This document shows positions 24,423 to 31,790 of a stretch of DNA of 64,000 nt, one piece after another. The stretch's first letter is position 1. Each line of letters opens with the position of its first letter. Where the stretch lies: the NCBI RefSeq assembly GCF_947488945.1, contig NZ_CANLBS010000009.1, positions 186,001 to 250,000 of the forward strand, in the 5' to 3' direction. Origin of the DNA: an uncultured Streptomyces sp. (GTDB lineage Bacteria > Actinomycetota > Actinomycetes > Streptomycetales > Streptomycetaceae). The notes beneath the pieces are model-generated. The model saw only the letters and a list, made by a program, of their open reading frames with translations. It made no database searches and was not told the origin of the DNA. Both the position numbers and the translations under genes were made by a program.

Positions 24423-24882
24423 GTCGGCTACCGGCCGGGGCCCGAACGCCCTGCGGCACCGCGGATGGGAGGTCGGCCAGTCCGCTGCCTCCTCCGCGGC
24501 CCGCCGGGTGCCCGTCGCCTTGTCCGGGTCACGGTGGGACACCCACGGTCGGACCCGCCGAACACCTCCACGTGCCGCACCCCGACCTGCCGCGCCCCGG
24601 TCGGGGCACCCGCGTCGTATGCCACAGCACTCTCGGCGCGCGCCCGCCGGGCCAGGACCACGCGGCCCGCTGTTCGCCGGGAAGGCCCCCAATCCCTCCG
24701 GGCGCCCGTACCACCCTCCCTCCGTGACCGGTGACCGAGGAGACCCTCCGCGGGGCCGTACCGCACATCCCGGACGAAAGGTGAAGATCCGCCGGGCCCC
24801 GGAAACCTCGGTCCGCGTGGCCCGGTGGACACTTGAGCGAACGTCTACTCTGACTCCATCCGTGAAGTGCACAGGGGGTCGC
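24423..24882. other. Gene-free region between the IS and the kinase gene
   Basis: 460 bp without a convincing gene. All long frames here have the codon pattern of noise. This was the sequence directly after the HD gene stop before the IS landed. An AT-richer stretch (about 24770-24870, with TACTCT at 24844-24849) probably holds the kinase promoter, 33 nt before its ATG. Confidence 0.5.
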
Positions 24883-26775
24883 ATGCGCAGCGAGGGAACA
24901 GCCGCCGATGGTCCTGAGCGGGGATCCGGCGCGGACCCCGCCGGCCCGTCCGGGGCGCGGACACCGGAGCCCGACGCGGTGCTCCGCCCGCACACGGTCA
25001 TCGCGGACCGCTACGAACTGCAGCGCCAACTGGGCAGCGGCGGCATGGGAGTCGTGTGGGAGGCGCTGGACCGGCGCCTCGGCCGGCTGGTCGCGGTGAA
25101 GGGGCTGCTCTACCGGGGCTCGGTGGAGCCCGACACCCAGGCGCAGTGGGTGGCCCGCGCCCGGCGCGAGGCGCAGGCCATCGCCCGGATCGGCCACCCC
25201 AACGTGGTCGCGGTGCACGACGTGATCGAGGCGGACAGCCAGGTCTGGATCGTGATGGAGCTGCTCAACGCCCGTTCCCTGGCCGATGAGTTGCGCGAGC
25301 GCCGACCGCTGCCGGTGGCGCGGGCCGCCCGCATCGGCCTCCATGTGCTGCGCGGGCTGCGCGCCGTCCACGAGGCCGGGGTGCTGCACCGCGACGTGAA
25401 GCCGCACAACATCCTCTTCCGGCCCAACGGCCGTGCGCTGCTGATGGACTTCGGCATCGCCACCTTCGAAGGGGCGGTGCAGCTCACCAAGTCGCAGGAG
25501 ATCATCGGCACCCCGAAGTACCTCGCCCCCGAACTGATCCGGATCGGCAGCTCCGAGGGCGGCCCCGCCTCCCCCGCCTCCGACCTGTGGTCGCTCGGCG
25601 TCACGCTGTACGAAATGGTCGAGGGACAGGCCCCGTTCACCGGTCTGAGTTCGTACGAGATCTTCATCGCGGTCATCGAGGAACCGGTTCCGGTGCCGCG
25701 GAACGCCGGGCCGCTGGCTCCGGTGATCGAGGCGCTGCTGCAGAAGGACCCGAAGCTGCGGCCGTCGGCGGCCGAGGTGGAGGTGATGCTCCAGCGGGTC
25801 ACCGGCGACCCGCCCGCGGACTCCGACGACACCGACGACGACCACTCCCAGCGCCGCCCCGCTCTCGACGAACCCCCTCGGCCGCCCCGGCGCGGACCGT
25901 CCCGCAAGCGACGCGCCCTTCTCGGCGCGGCGGTCTGCTGCGCGGTCCTGGCGGGCGGCGGATGGTTCGTCTGGGACCGGCAGGCGGACACCGCGCCGTA
26001 CAAGGAGAGCCACCCGATCCTGCGCATCGGCGTCAAGGCGGACCAGCCCGGACTGAGCGAGTTGAACGCGAAGACGGGACGGTACGAGGGATACGACGTC
26101 GATCTGGCGCGGGCCGTGGGCGAACAGATGGGGTACGCCGCCGACGAGATCAAGTTCACCGCGGTGACCAGCGGCGACCGCGCCGACTTCCTCACCGACA
26201 CCGGCCGCGGCGACCTGGTGATAGCGAGTTACAGCATCACGCCCGAACGAAAGGCGGCCGGGCTCGACTTCGCCGGCCCCTACTACGTCGCGGTGCCGAG
26301 CTTCCTGGTGCGCACCGACAAGGGCCGCGAGTACGGCGACGCCAGCCAGTTGAAGGACGACGACGCCGTGGTGTGCACGGCCAGCGGCTCGACGTACGAG
26401 ACGTATCTGCCCGAGAACCACTACACGGTGCTGGAGAACCTGCCGACCACGTACGGCGCGTGCATGCGGTATCTCCAGGACGACGACAACCCGGTCGCCG
26501 CCGTCAGCACCGACGACGTGATCCTCGCCGGATACGCCAGGGACAACTCCAACCTGCGGATTCTCAAGGGCGTCCAGGGCTCCGAGCGGTACGGGGTGGC
26601 GATGAAGGCGGGCAATCCGGGCCTCAAGGGCGAGGTGTGCGCGGCGCTGCGCAGCGTCATGGCCGACGGCACCTGGGACGACCTCTACACGGAGAACCTG
26701 GAACCCCTGATGAAGACGATGGGGATCGACGAGCCGCCGGACGAGCCGCCGCTCACCGAGTGCGAGGACCGCTGA
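24883..26775 (+). CDS. Receptor Ser/Thr protein kinase with extracellular amino-acid-binding-like domain
   Basis: A 630-residue transmembrane kinase. Kinase domain about residues 42-310: glycine loop 'LGSGGMGVVWEA', VAVK lysine Lys73, 'HRDVKPHNIL' (Asp171), 'MDFGIA' (Asp189), 'PKYLAPE'. After a Pro/Arg linker comes one membrane segment (about 344-365). The outside part (about 375-615) is a solute-binding protein family 3 domain: 'LRIGVKADQPG', 'GYDVDLARAVGEQMGY', 'GDLVIASYSITPERKAAGLDFAGPYY' (in two parts), 'ERYGVAMKAGNPGL'. This family binds amino acids such as glutamate for ABC uptake; here it probably serves as sensor. ATG at 24883 with GGGGG 5 nt upstream. Stands alone. Confidence 0.88.
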   Translation: MRSEGTAADGPERGSGADPAGPSGARTPEPDAVLRPHTVIADRYELQRQLGSGGMGVVWEALDRRLGRLVAVKGLLYRGSVEPDTQAQWVARARREAQAIARIGHPNVVAVHDVIEADSQVWIVMELLNARSLADELRERRPLPVARAARIGLHVLRGLRAVHEAGVLHRDVKPHNILFRPNGRALLMDFGIATFEGAVQLTKSQEIIGTPKYLAPELIRIGSSEGGPASPASDLWSLGVTLYEMVEGQAPFTGLSSYEIFIAVIEEPVPVPRNAGPLAPVIEALLQKDPKLRPSAAEVEVMLQRVTGDPPADSDDTDDDHSQRRPALDEPPRPPRRGPSRKRRALLGAAVCCAVLAGGGWFVWDRQADTAPYKESHPILRIGVKADQPGLSELNAKTGRYEGYDVDLARAVGEQMGYAADEIKFTAVTSGDRADFLTDTGRGDLVIASYSITPERKAAGLDFAGPYYVAVPSFLVRTDKGREYGDASQLKDDDAVVCTASGSTYETYLPENHYTVLENLPTTYGACMRYLQDDDNPVAAVSTDDVILAGYARDNSNLRILKGVQGSERYGVAMKAGNPGLKGEVCAALRSVMADGTWDDLYTENLEPLMKTMGIDEPPDEPPLTECEDR

Positions 26776-26805
26776 CGGAGCGGAACCCGGCCGGTCGCGG
26801 GGCGG

Positions 26806-27336
26806 TCAGCCCCCGAGGGCCGTCCCGCACTCCGCGCAGTACTTCGGGGCCCGCCCCTCGGCCATCCGTCCGCATTCCGCGCACACCCGGTCCCGCCCGC
26901 ACGGCGCCTCGCCGCCCTCCTCCACGGCGGGCCCGGAGACCGCGCCGGGGGACTCCGCTCCGGCGATACCCGGTCCGGGTGCACGCCCGATGGTCATGCC
27001 CGGCCGGCGGCGGTGGACGGTGAGGAAAGCGAGACCGTCCGGCCCCGCCACGAGGGCACGGCGCGAGGTGCGGGGCAGCCAGGTGACGGTGGTCGGGGTG
27101 AGGTCCAGGCTCTCCGCGCCCGTGACGACCCGGCCGCCGCCCGCCAGGACGACCAGCAGCACGTCCAGACCGTCCTCCTGGTGCTCGCCGACCTCGCCGT
27201 GCGGCGGCAGCCGCACCAGATTGGCGTCCAACTGCCTCCCGGACGTCGCCAGCCGCCAGAGGGAGCCGCGGTCCGCCGGGGCCGCGGTGGCGAGCAGTCC
27301 GGAGAGCAGGGCGAGATTGCTGGGCGCGGCGTTCAC
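26806..27336 (-). CDS. Cupin-like protein with C-terminal zinc ribbon
   Basis: A 176-residue protein. Residues 15-110 look like a small beta-barrel ('LVRLPPHGEVGEHQEDGLDV', 'LLVVLAGGGRVVTG', 'LPRTSRRALVAG'), a cupin-like pattern in which 'PPHGEVGEHQE' could bind metal. The C-terminus has a zinc ribbon, CAEC-x11-YCAEC, of the rubredoxin-like type. Function not known. GTG start at 27336 is set by a TACCCT -10 box 7 nt upstream. It converges on the kinase gene with 30 bp between the stops. Confidence 0.7.
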   Translation of the reverse strand: MNAAPSNLALLSGLLATAAPADRGSLWRLATSGRQLDANLVRLPPHGEVGEHQEDGLDVLLVVLAGGGRVVTGAESLDLTPTTVTWLPRTSRRALVAGPDGLAFLTVHRRRPGMTIGRAPGPGIAGAESPGAVSGPAVEEGGEAPCGRDRVCAECGRMAEGRAPKYCAECGTALGG

Positions 27337-27343
27337 GCGGTCG

Positions 27344-27349
27344 AGGGTA
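27344..27349 (-). promoter_or_regulatory. Leaderless-type -10 box
   Basis: TACCCT on the minus strand, 7 nt before the GTG at 27336. Confidence 0.45.
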
Positions 27350-27634
27350 CGCGGACCGTGCCCGCGACGGCGGGCGCGGACCGGCGCCCGCCCCCTCCGG
27401 CACCCCCGTACGCTGTCCCCTTCGCCCGGCGGGCCCGCGACGTCGCTCCGCCCGCGCCGGGGCCGCCGCCGCACGCACGGAGGGACCCGATGACCCACGA
27501 CACGTCCCCGCCCCCGCCCGCGGAGCCGTTCCCGCCGCGCCGAACTCGCCGCGCTGGCCCGCTTCTGCGCGTGAGCGCCGCCGCACCGCACGGCGCCCTT
27601 GCTTCGAGCGGACTCCAAGGAGTTGGCTGGGGAC

Positions 27635-28630
27635 ATGAAGTACACGCAGCTCGGACGCACGGGACTCAAGGTCAGCCGACTCGTCCTCGGGACGATGAAC
27701 TTCGGCCCGCAGACCAACGAGTCGGACAGCCACACGCTCATGGACGCCGCCCTGGACGCGGGCGTCAACTTCTTCGACACGGCCAACGTCTACGGCTGGG
27801 GCGAGAACAAGGGACGGACCGAGGAGATCCTCGGCACCTGGTTCGCGCAGGGCGGCGACCGCCGCGACAAGGTCGTCCTCGCCACCAAGGTCTACGGCAA
27901 CATGGGCGCGGACGGCGAGGCGTGGCCCAACCACGACAAGCTCTCCGCCCTCAACATCCGCCGGGCCGTCGACGCCAGCCTCAAGCGGCTCCAGACGGAC
28001 CACATCGACCTGTACCAGTTCCACCACATCGACCGGTCGACCCCGGTCGACGAGATCTGGCAGGCCATCGAGGTCCTGATCCAGCAGGGCAAGATCCTCT
28101 ACGCCGGCTCCTCGAACTTCCCCGGCTGGGGCATCGCCCAGGCCAACGAGCGGGCCGCGCGCCGGGGGATGTACGGGCTCGTCAGCGAGCAGTGCATCTA
28201 CAACCTGATGGAACGCGGCGCCGAGATGGAGGTCATCCCGGCCGCCCAGGAGTACGGCCTCGGCGTCATCCCCTGGTCGCCGCTGCACGGCGGACTGCTC
28301 AGCGGGGCGCTGCGCAAGGAACGCGAGGGCGGCACGCCCCGCTCCACCTCCGGCCGCTCCGCCGCCACGCTCGCCGACCCGGCGGGCCGCGCCAAGGTGC
28401 AGGCGTACGAGGACCTGCTCGACAAGCACGGCCTGGAGCCGGGCGAGGTCGGTCTGGCATGGCTGCTGACGCGACCGGGCGTCACCGGCCCGATCTCCGG
28501 CCCCCGCACCCGCGAGCAGCTCGACTCGGCGCTGCGGGCGGTCGAGCTGGAGCTGTCGGACGAACTGCTGGCGGAGCTGGACGAGATCTTCCCGGGCCCC
28601 GGCCCGTCGCCGGAGAACTTCGCCTGGTAG
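27635..28630 (+). CDS. Aldo/keto reductase
   Basis: A 331-residue NADPH-dependent reductase of the AKR (YhdN/PerR-like) group. 'MKYTQLGRTGLKVSRLVLGT' opens the barrel; the catalytic Tyr is in 'FFDTANVYGWGENKGRTE' (Asp, Tyr), the Lys in 'VVLATKVYG', the His in 'LYQFHHIDRSTP'; the NADP-binding part is 'GPISGPRTREQLDSAL'. Full length. GGAG (27619-27622) lies before the ATG. It reduces a carbonyl compound that cannot be named. Upstream, 27337-27634 holds a short ribosome-site-led open frame (ATG 27490) that breaks into another frame after 18 codons and looks like a relic. Confidence 0.88.
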   Translation: MKYTQLGRTGLKVSRLVLGTMNFGPQTNESDSHTLMDAALDAGVNFFDTANVYGWGENKGRTEEILGTWFAQGGDRRDKVVLATKVYGNMGADGEAWPNHDKLSALNIRRAVDASLKRLQTDHIDLYQFHHIDRSTPVDEIWQAIEVLIQQGKILYAGSSNFPGWGIAQANERAARRGMYGLVSEQCIYNLMERGAEMEVIPAAQEYGLGVIPWSPLHGGLLSGALRKEREGGTPRSTSGRSAATLADPAGRAKVQAYEDLLDKHGLEPGEVGLAWLLTRPGVTGPISGPRTREQLDSALRAVELELSDELLAELDEIFPGPGPSPENFAW

Positions 28631-28635
28631 TCGCG

Positions 28636-28655
28636 CCGCGTCCCGCGCGACGCGG
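28636..28655 (+). terminator. Short hairpin after the aldo/keto reductase gene
   Basis: CCGCGTC (28636-28642) with GACGCGG (28649-28655), 6-nt loop, 5 nt after the stop. Confidence 0.5.
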
Positions 28656-28681
28656 TGACCGCCGGACGGCGGCCGTCCTCA

Positions 28682-28768
28682 TCACCCGAGGGCGGCCGCC
28701 ACGGCGACGACGGCGAACATCAGCACGAGCACGGCGGCCATGACACGGTTTCTGGTCTTCGGATCCAC
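28682..28768 (-). CDS. 28-residue membrane micro-protein
   Basis: GTG-initiated 29-codon frame encoding a short basic start (MDPKTRNRV) and one hydrophobic helix ('MAAVLVLMFAVVAVAAALG'). A TACGCT -10 box ends 6 nt before the GTG, the same leaderless layout as larger genes here, which supports it being real. Tiny proteins with this DPKTRNR start and single helix recur in Streptomyces genomes. It shares its upstream region with nothing else; the next gene, thpR, ends 22 bp upstream. Confidence 0.6.
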   Translation of the reverse strand: MDPKTRNRVMAAVLVLMFAVVAVAAALG

Positions 28769-28774
28769 CCGTCG

Positions 28775-28780
28775 AGCGTA
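28775..28780 (-). promoter_or_regulatory. Leaderless-type -10 box of the micro-protein
   Basis: TACGCT on the minus strand, 6 nt before the GTG at 28768. Confidence 0.45.
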
Positions 28781-28790
28781 ACCGCACCAC

Positions 28791-29354
28791 TCACCTTCCC
28801 AGCGGCCAGGCCCGCACCACCTCGTACCGGGGCCGCCCGCCCGGCGCCCCGCCCGCCTGCGGATCGCTGCGCACCAGGCTCAGCGCCGCCGCCTGCCAGG
28901 GGGTGCCGGCGAAATCCGCGAGCCCGGCGGTGAACGGGCCGAGATCCGCCTCGGCACGGCTGCGGGCGAGCGTGAGGTGCGGGACGTAGTCGCGATGCTT
29001 CTCCAGCGACACCCCGGCCCGCCCGGCGGCGGCCGCCGTCCGGCCCGCCAGCAGCCGCAGCGCGTCCGGCTCCCCCGAGGCCCCCGCCCACAGGGCACGC
29101 CCGCCGAACCGGCCGCCGCCGTCCACCCGCAGCGCGAAGGGGGCGGTGCGCCGGGCAGCCTCCGCCAGCTCCGCGTACAGCCCCGGCAGCAGGGCGTCCG
29201 CCGGCTCGCCGAAGAACGCCAGCGTGTAGTGCCAGCCCCGGACGTCGGTCCAGCGCAGAGCGGGCGCGCCGGGCAGCGCGCGCAGCGGCTGCACGGCGCG
29301 GCGCAGCTCCTCGACGGCCGCAGGGGGCGGCAGGACGGCGGCGAACAGTCTCAT
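28791..29354 (-). CDS. thpR: RNA 2',3'-cyclic phosphodiesterase
   Basis: A 187-residue 2H phosphoesterase (LigT/ThpR). The two HxTx motifs that define the family are 'GWHYTLAFFGEP' and 'YVPHLTLARSR'. It starts 'MRLFAAVLPP', as typical. These enzymes open 2',3'-cyclic phosphates at RNA ends; the E. coli enzyme also ligates tRNA halves in vitro. No operon partner: the micro-protein gene follows after 22 bp and the MFS gene is 120 bp upstream on the same strand, separated by a hairpin. Confidence 0.9.
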   Translation of the reverse strand: MRLFAAVLPPPAAVEELRRAVQPLRALPGAPALRWTDVRGWHYTLAFFGEPADALLPGLYAELAEAARRTAPFALRVDGGGRFGGRALWAGASGEPDALRLLAGRTAAAAGRAGVSLEKHRDYVPHLTLARSRAEADLGPFTAGLADFAGTPWQAAALSLVRSDPQAGGAPGGRPRYEVVRAWPLGR

Positions 29355-29410
29355 GCGCGCGAGTCTCCCAGCCCTGCACGTGCCCGCGCCCTCCGGCCCC
29401 GCACAGCACT

Positions 29411-29443
29411 CCGCCCTCCTCCCGCGTACGGGAAGGAGGGCGG
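29411..29443 (-). terminator. Terminator hairpin of the MFS gene
   Basis: CCGCCCTCCT-CCCG pairs with CGGGAAGGAGGGCGG (one bulged base) around CGTA, 31 nt past the MFS stop. Confidence 0.65.
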
Positions 29444-29474
29444 TGTCCGGTGGTCGGACGGGCGGGTGGACGGC

Positions 29475-30809
29475 CTACGCCGCCGTGGCGAGCTGTTCGC
29501 GCGGCACGAAGCGCACGTGCGGGCGGCCGGGACGCAGGTCCACCTGGAGGCGGAGGCCGCCGAGGCGGGCCAGCATGAAGCCGACCGCGAGGGCCGCCAC
29601 CAGCGAGACGGCGCCCCCGGCCGCGAAGCCGGTGCGGGGACCGTAGGTGTCGCTGATCCAGCCGACGATCGGCGCGCCGACCGGGGTGCCGCCGGCGAAG
29701 ACCATCATGTAGAGGCTCATCACCCGGCCCCGCATCGCCGGGTCCGCGGCCATCTGGACACTGGTGTTCGCGCTGATGTTGGTCGTCATGCCGAGCATGC
29801 CGATCGGGACCAGCAGGATCGCGAAGATCCAGACCGTGGGAGCCACCGAGGCGGCGATCTCCAGCAGGGCGAACAGGGCGGCCGCCACGACCACCATGCG
29901 CAGCCGCGAGGAGCGGCGGCGGGCGGCCAGCAGGGCCCCGGCGAGGGAGCCGGCGGCCATCAGGATGTTGAAGAACGAGTACATCCCCGCGCCGCCGTCG
30001 AAGATCTCGTCGGCGAAGGCGGTCAGCCAGATCGGGAAGTTGAATCCGAAGGTGCCGACGAAGCCGACCAGCACGATCGGCCAGATCAGGTCCGGTCGGC
30101 CCCGGACGTAGCGCAGGCCCTCCCGGAGCTGTCCCTTGGCGCGCGGCACGGTGACCGACGCGTGCATTTCACTCGTCCGCATCATCAGCAGGCCGACGAG
30201 CGGGGCGAGGAAGGACAGGCCGTTGAACATGAACGCCCAGCCGCTGCCGACGGTGGTGATCAGTACACCCGCGACGGCGGGGCCGATGAGCCGGGCGGAC
30301 TGGAAGTTCGCCGAGTTCAGGCTGACGGCGTTGCGCAGGTGCTTCGGCCCGACCATCTCGGAGACGAACGACTGGCGGGCCGGGTTGTCCACGACCGTGA
30401 CCATGCCGAGCAGGAACGCGATCAGGTAGACGTGCCAGACCTCGACGGCGCCGGAGAGGGTGAGCACGGCGAGCGCGATGCCGCACAGGCCGAGCATGGC
30501 CTGGCTGACGAGCAGGAGCCGCCGCTTGGGGAAGCGGTCGGCGATGACGCCGCCGTACAGGCCGAACAGCAGCATGGGCAGGAACTGCAGGGCCGTGGTG
30601 ATGCCGACGGCCGCGGCGGACCCGGTGAGGCTCAGTACGAGCCAGTCCTGCGTGATGCGGGACATCCAGGTGCCGGTGTTGGAGATCACGGCGCCCGTGG
30701 CGAACAGGCGGTAGTTACGGATCTTCAGCGACGAGAAGGTCCCGCCGGTGGTGCTCTCGTGGGTGGAAGTCGGTGCGGGGGCGGAGGCTGCTCCGGATCC
30801 CGTACTCAA
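29475..30809 (-). CDS. MFS exporter (DHA3 type), likely under the upstream MarR
   Basis: A 444-residue major facilitator with 12 predicted helices. 'GLYGGVIADRFPKRRLLLVS' is the loop 2-3 signature and 'VDNPARQSFVSEMVGPKHL' is typical of the DHA3/enterobactin-exporter-like drug efflux group. TTG start (codon 30807-30809) with GAGGAG 11 nt upstream; an ATG directly after the GAGGAG is in another frame. It follows the MarR gene by 97 bp on the same strand, so the two probably form a small drug-resistance unit induced by the exported compound. Confidence 0.86.
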   Translation of the reverse strand: MSTGSGAASAPAPTSTHESTTGGTFSSLKIRNYRLFATGAVISNTGTWMSRITQDWLVLSLTGSAAAVGITTALQFLPMLLFGLYGGVIADRFPKRRLLLVSQAMLGLCGIALAVLTLSGAVEVWHVYLIAFLLGMVTVVDNPARQSFVSEMVGPKHLRNAVSLNSANFQSARLIGPAVAGVLITTVGSGWAFMFNGLSFLAPLVGLLMMRTSEMHASVTVPRAKGQLREGLRYVRGRPDLIWPIVLVGFVGTFGFNFPIWLTAFADEIFDGGAGMYSFFNILMAAGSLAGALLAARRRSSRLRMVVVAAALFALLEIAASVAPTVWIFAILLVPIGMLGMTTNISANTSVQMAADPAMRGRVMSLYMMVFAGGTPVGAPIVGWISDTYGPRTGFAAGGAVSLVAALAVGFMLARLGGLRLQVDLRPGRPHVRFVPREQLATAA

Positions 30810-30906
30810 AAGGGTTCATCTCCTCGTTGTGGGGGGCTGGGGTGCGTGCGGTGACGGGACACGACCGGGCGGGCCGGGCGGCTGTGGGCCGCGGGACGCC
30901 GCGAGG

Positions 30907-31347
30907 TCAGAGGTGGGCCAGCTTCTCCAGCACGGGCGCCGCCACGCGCAGCGTCTCCCACTCGTCCTCGTCCAGACCCTCGGCGAGGGTGGCCAGCCAG
31001 GCGTTCCGCTTCGTGCGGCTCTGGCGGAGCATGGCCTCGGCCTGCTCCGTCTGGCTGACCCTCTTCTGCCGACGGTCGTCGGGGTGCGGTTCAAGCCTGA
31101 CCAGTCCCTTGGCTTCCAGCAAGGCGACGATGCGGGTCATCGAAGGAGGCTGGACGTGCTCCTTGCGGGCGAGTTCGCCGGGCGTGGCGGAGCCGCACCG
31201 GGCGAGGGTGCCGAGCACCGACATCTCGGTGGGGCTCAGCGACTCGTCGACGTGCTGGTGCTTCAGACGTCGGCCGAGCAGCATCACGGCGGAGCGGAGG
31301 GAGCTCACGGCGGCCGCACTGTCGCCGTCGTGGATCAGGTCAGGCAT
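30907..31347 (-). CDS. MarR-family regulator
   Basis: A 146-residue MarR regulator. The winged helix is visible: 'LSPTEMSVLGTLARCGSATP', 'GELARKEHVQPPSMTRIVAL', then the wing 'LEPHPDDRRQKRVSQTEQ' with the usual DxR. First gene before the MFS exporter on the same strand. A 26-bp inverted repeat immediately upstream of its ATG is the probable operator, so it should repress itself and the exporter until an inducing compound binds. Confidence 0.9.
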   Translation of the reverse strand: MPDLIHDGDSAAAVSSLRSAVMLLGRRLKHQHVDESLSPTEMSVLGTLARCGSATPGELARKEHVQPPSMTRIVALLEAKGLVRLEPHPDDRRQKRVSQTEQAEAMLRQSRTKRNAWLATLAEGLDEDEWETLRVAAPVLEKLAHL

Positions 31348-31352
31348 GTTCG

Positions 31353-31378
31353 TTAGCGTAACTCATTACCTACGCTAA
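31353..31378. promoter_or_regulatory. Probable MarR operator
   Basis: TTAGCGTA (31353-31360) and TACGCTAA (31371-31378) are exact inverted repeats 10 bp apart, 5 bp from the marR start codon. Confidence 0.7.
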
Positions 31379-31379
31379 A

Positions 31380-31394
31380 TACCACTCGGTGGTA
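31380..31394. promoter_or_regulatory. Second palindrome in the marR upstream region
   Basis: TACCACTCGGTGGTA, arms of 6 bp around TCG, directly beside the MarR operator. It resembles a small operator for another regulator; owner unknown. Confidence 0.45.
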
Positions 31395-31481
31395 CACGCG
31401 CGAGATTCCGATCACCCGAACGAGTGAGTCGAGCGTGGAAAACAACCCGAAAGCGGGGTCGGGGCGAGGACGCTGCAAGAC

Positions 31482-31790
31482 ATGGGATCGACAGTGCTCA
31501 GCCTGCGGATAGACGGTGAGCTGCTCGACCGGCTCCGGCAGCACGCCGCGCGGCGCGGCATGAGCGTCCAGGACTACGTGGTCCGGACGCTGGTGCGCGA
31601 CGACTTCGACGAACGCTTCAAGGCGGCCGTCGACGAGACGGAGAAGTTCTACGGGGAGGGGGCGCGGCACGAGCCGGAGGGCACGCCGGGCCGTCTGAGG
31701 GCCGGTCCCCCGGAACCGCGCGGACGCGGCCGGCGGGACCCGACGGGACTACCGGGTCAGGACGTGAGGCCGAGGGCCGGCATCGCGTAG
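31482..31790 (+). CDS. Small ribbon-helix-helix-like protein
   Basis: A 102-residue protein. The first 45 residues read as a ribbon-helix-helix domain: strand 'TVLSLRIDGELLDRLRQHAA' then 'RRGMSVQDYVVRTLVRDDF'. This is the layout of antitoxin-type or CopG-like DNA-binding proteins. The rest is low-complexity Gly/Arg/Pro and its last 34 bp overlap the convergent permease gene. No toxin gene follows. ATG at 31482 with GAGG 12 nt upstream. Probably a DNA-binding protein. Confidence 0.6.
   Translation: MGSTVLSLRIDGELLDRLRQHAARRGMSVQDYVVRTLVRDDFDERFKAAVDETEKFYGEGARHEPEGTPGRLRAGPPEPRGRGRRDPTGLPGQDVRPRAGIA

Noticed and set aside
24420..25001. Minus-strand frame in the gap before the kinase gene
   Set aside because: No ribosome site, no domain, and it overlaps the kinase start and promoter; composition is noise.
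27490..27574. Short frame with a good ribosome site (MTHDTSPPPPAEPFPP) ahead of the aldo/keto reductase gene
   Set aside because: It loses its reading frame after about 18 codons (a shift would give AELAALARFCA and a stop); too short to name, treated as a relic.
31482..31790. Ribbon-helix-helix gene considered as half of a toxin-antitoxin pair
   Set aside because: No toxin-like frame follows or precedes it; the next gene is a convergent purine permease.
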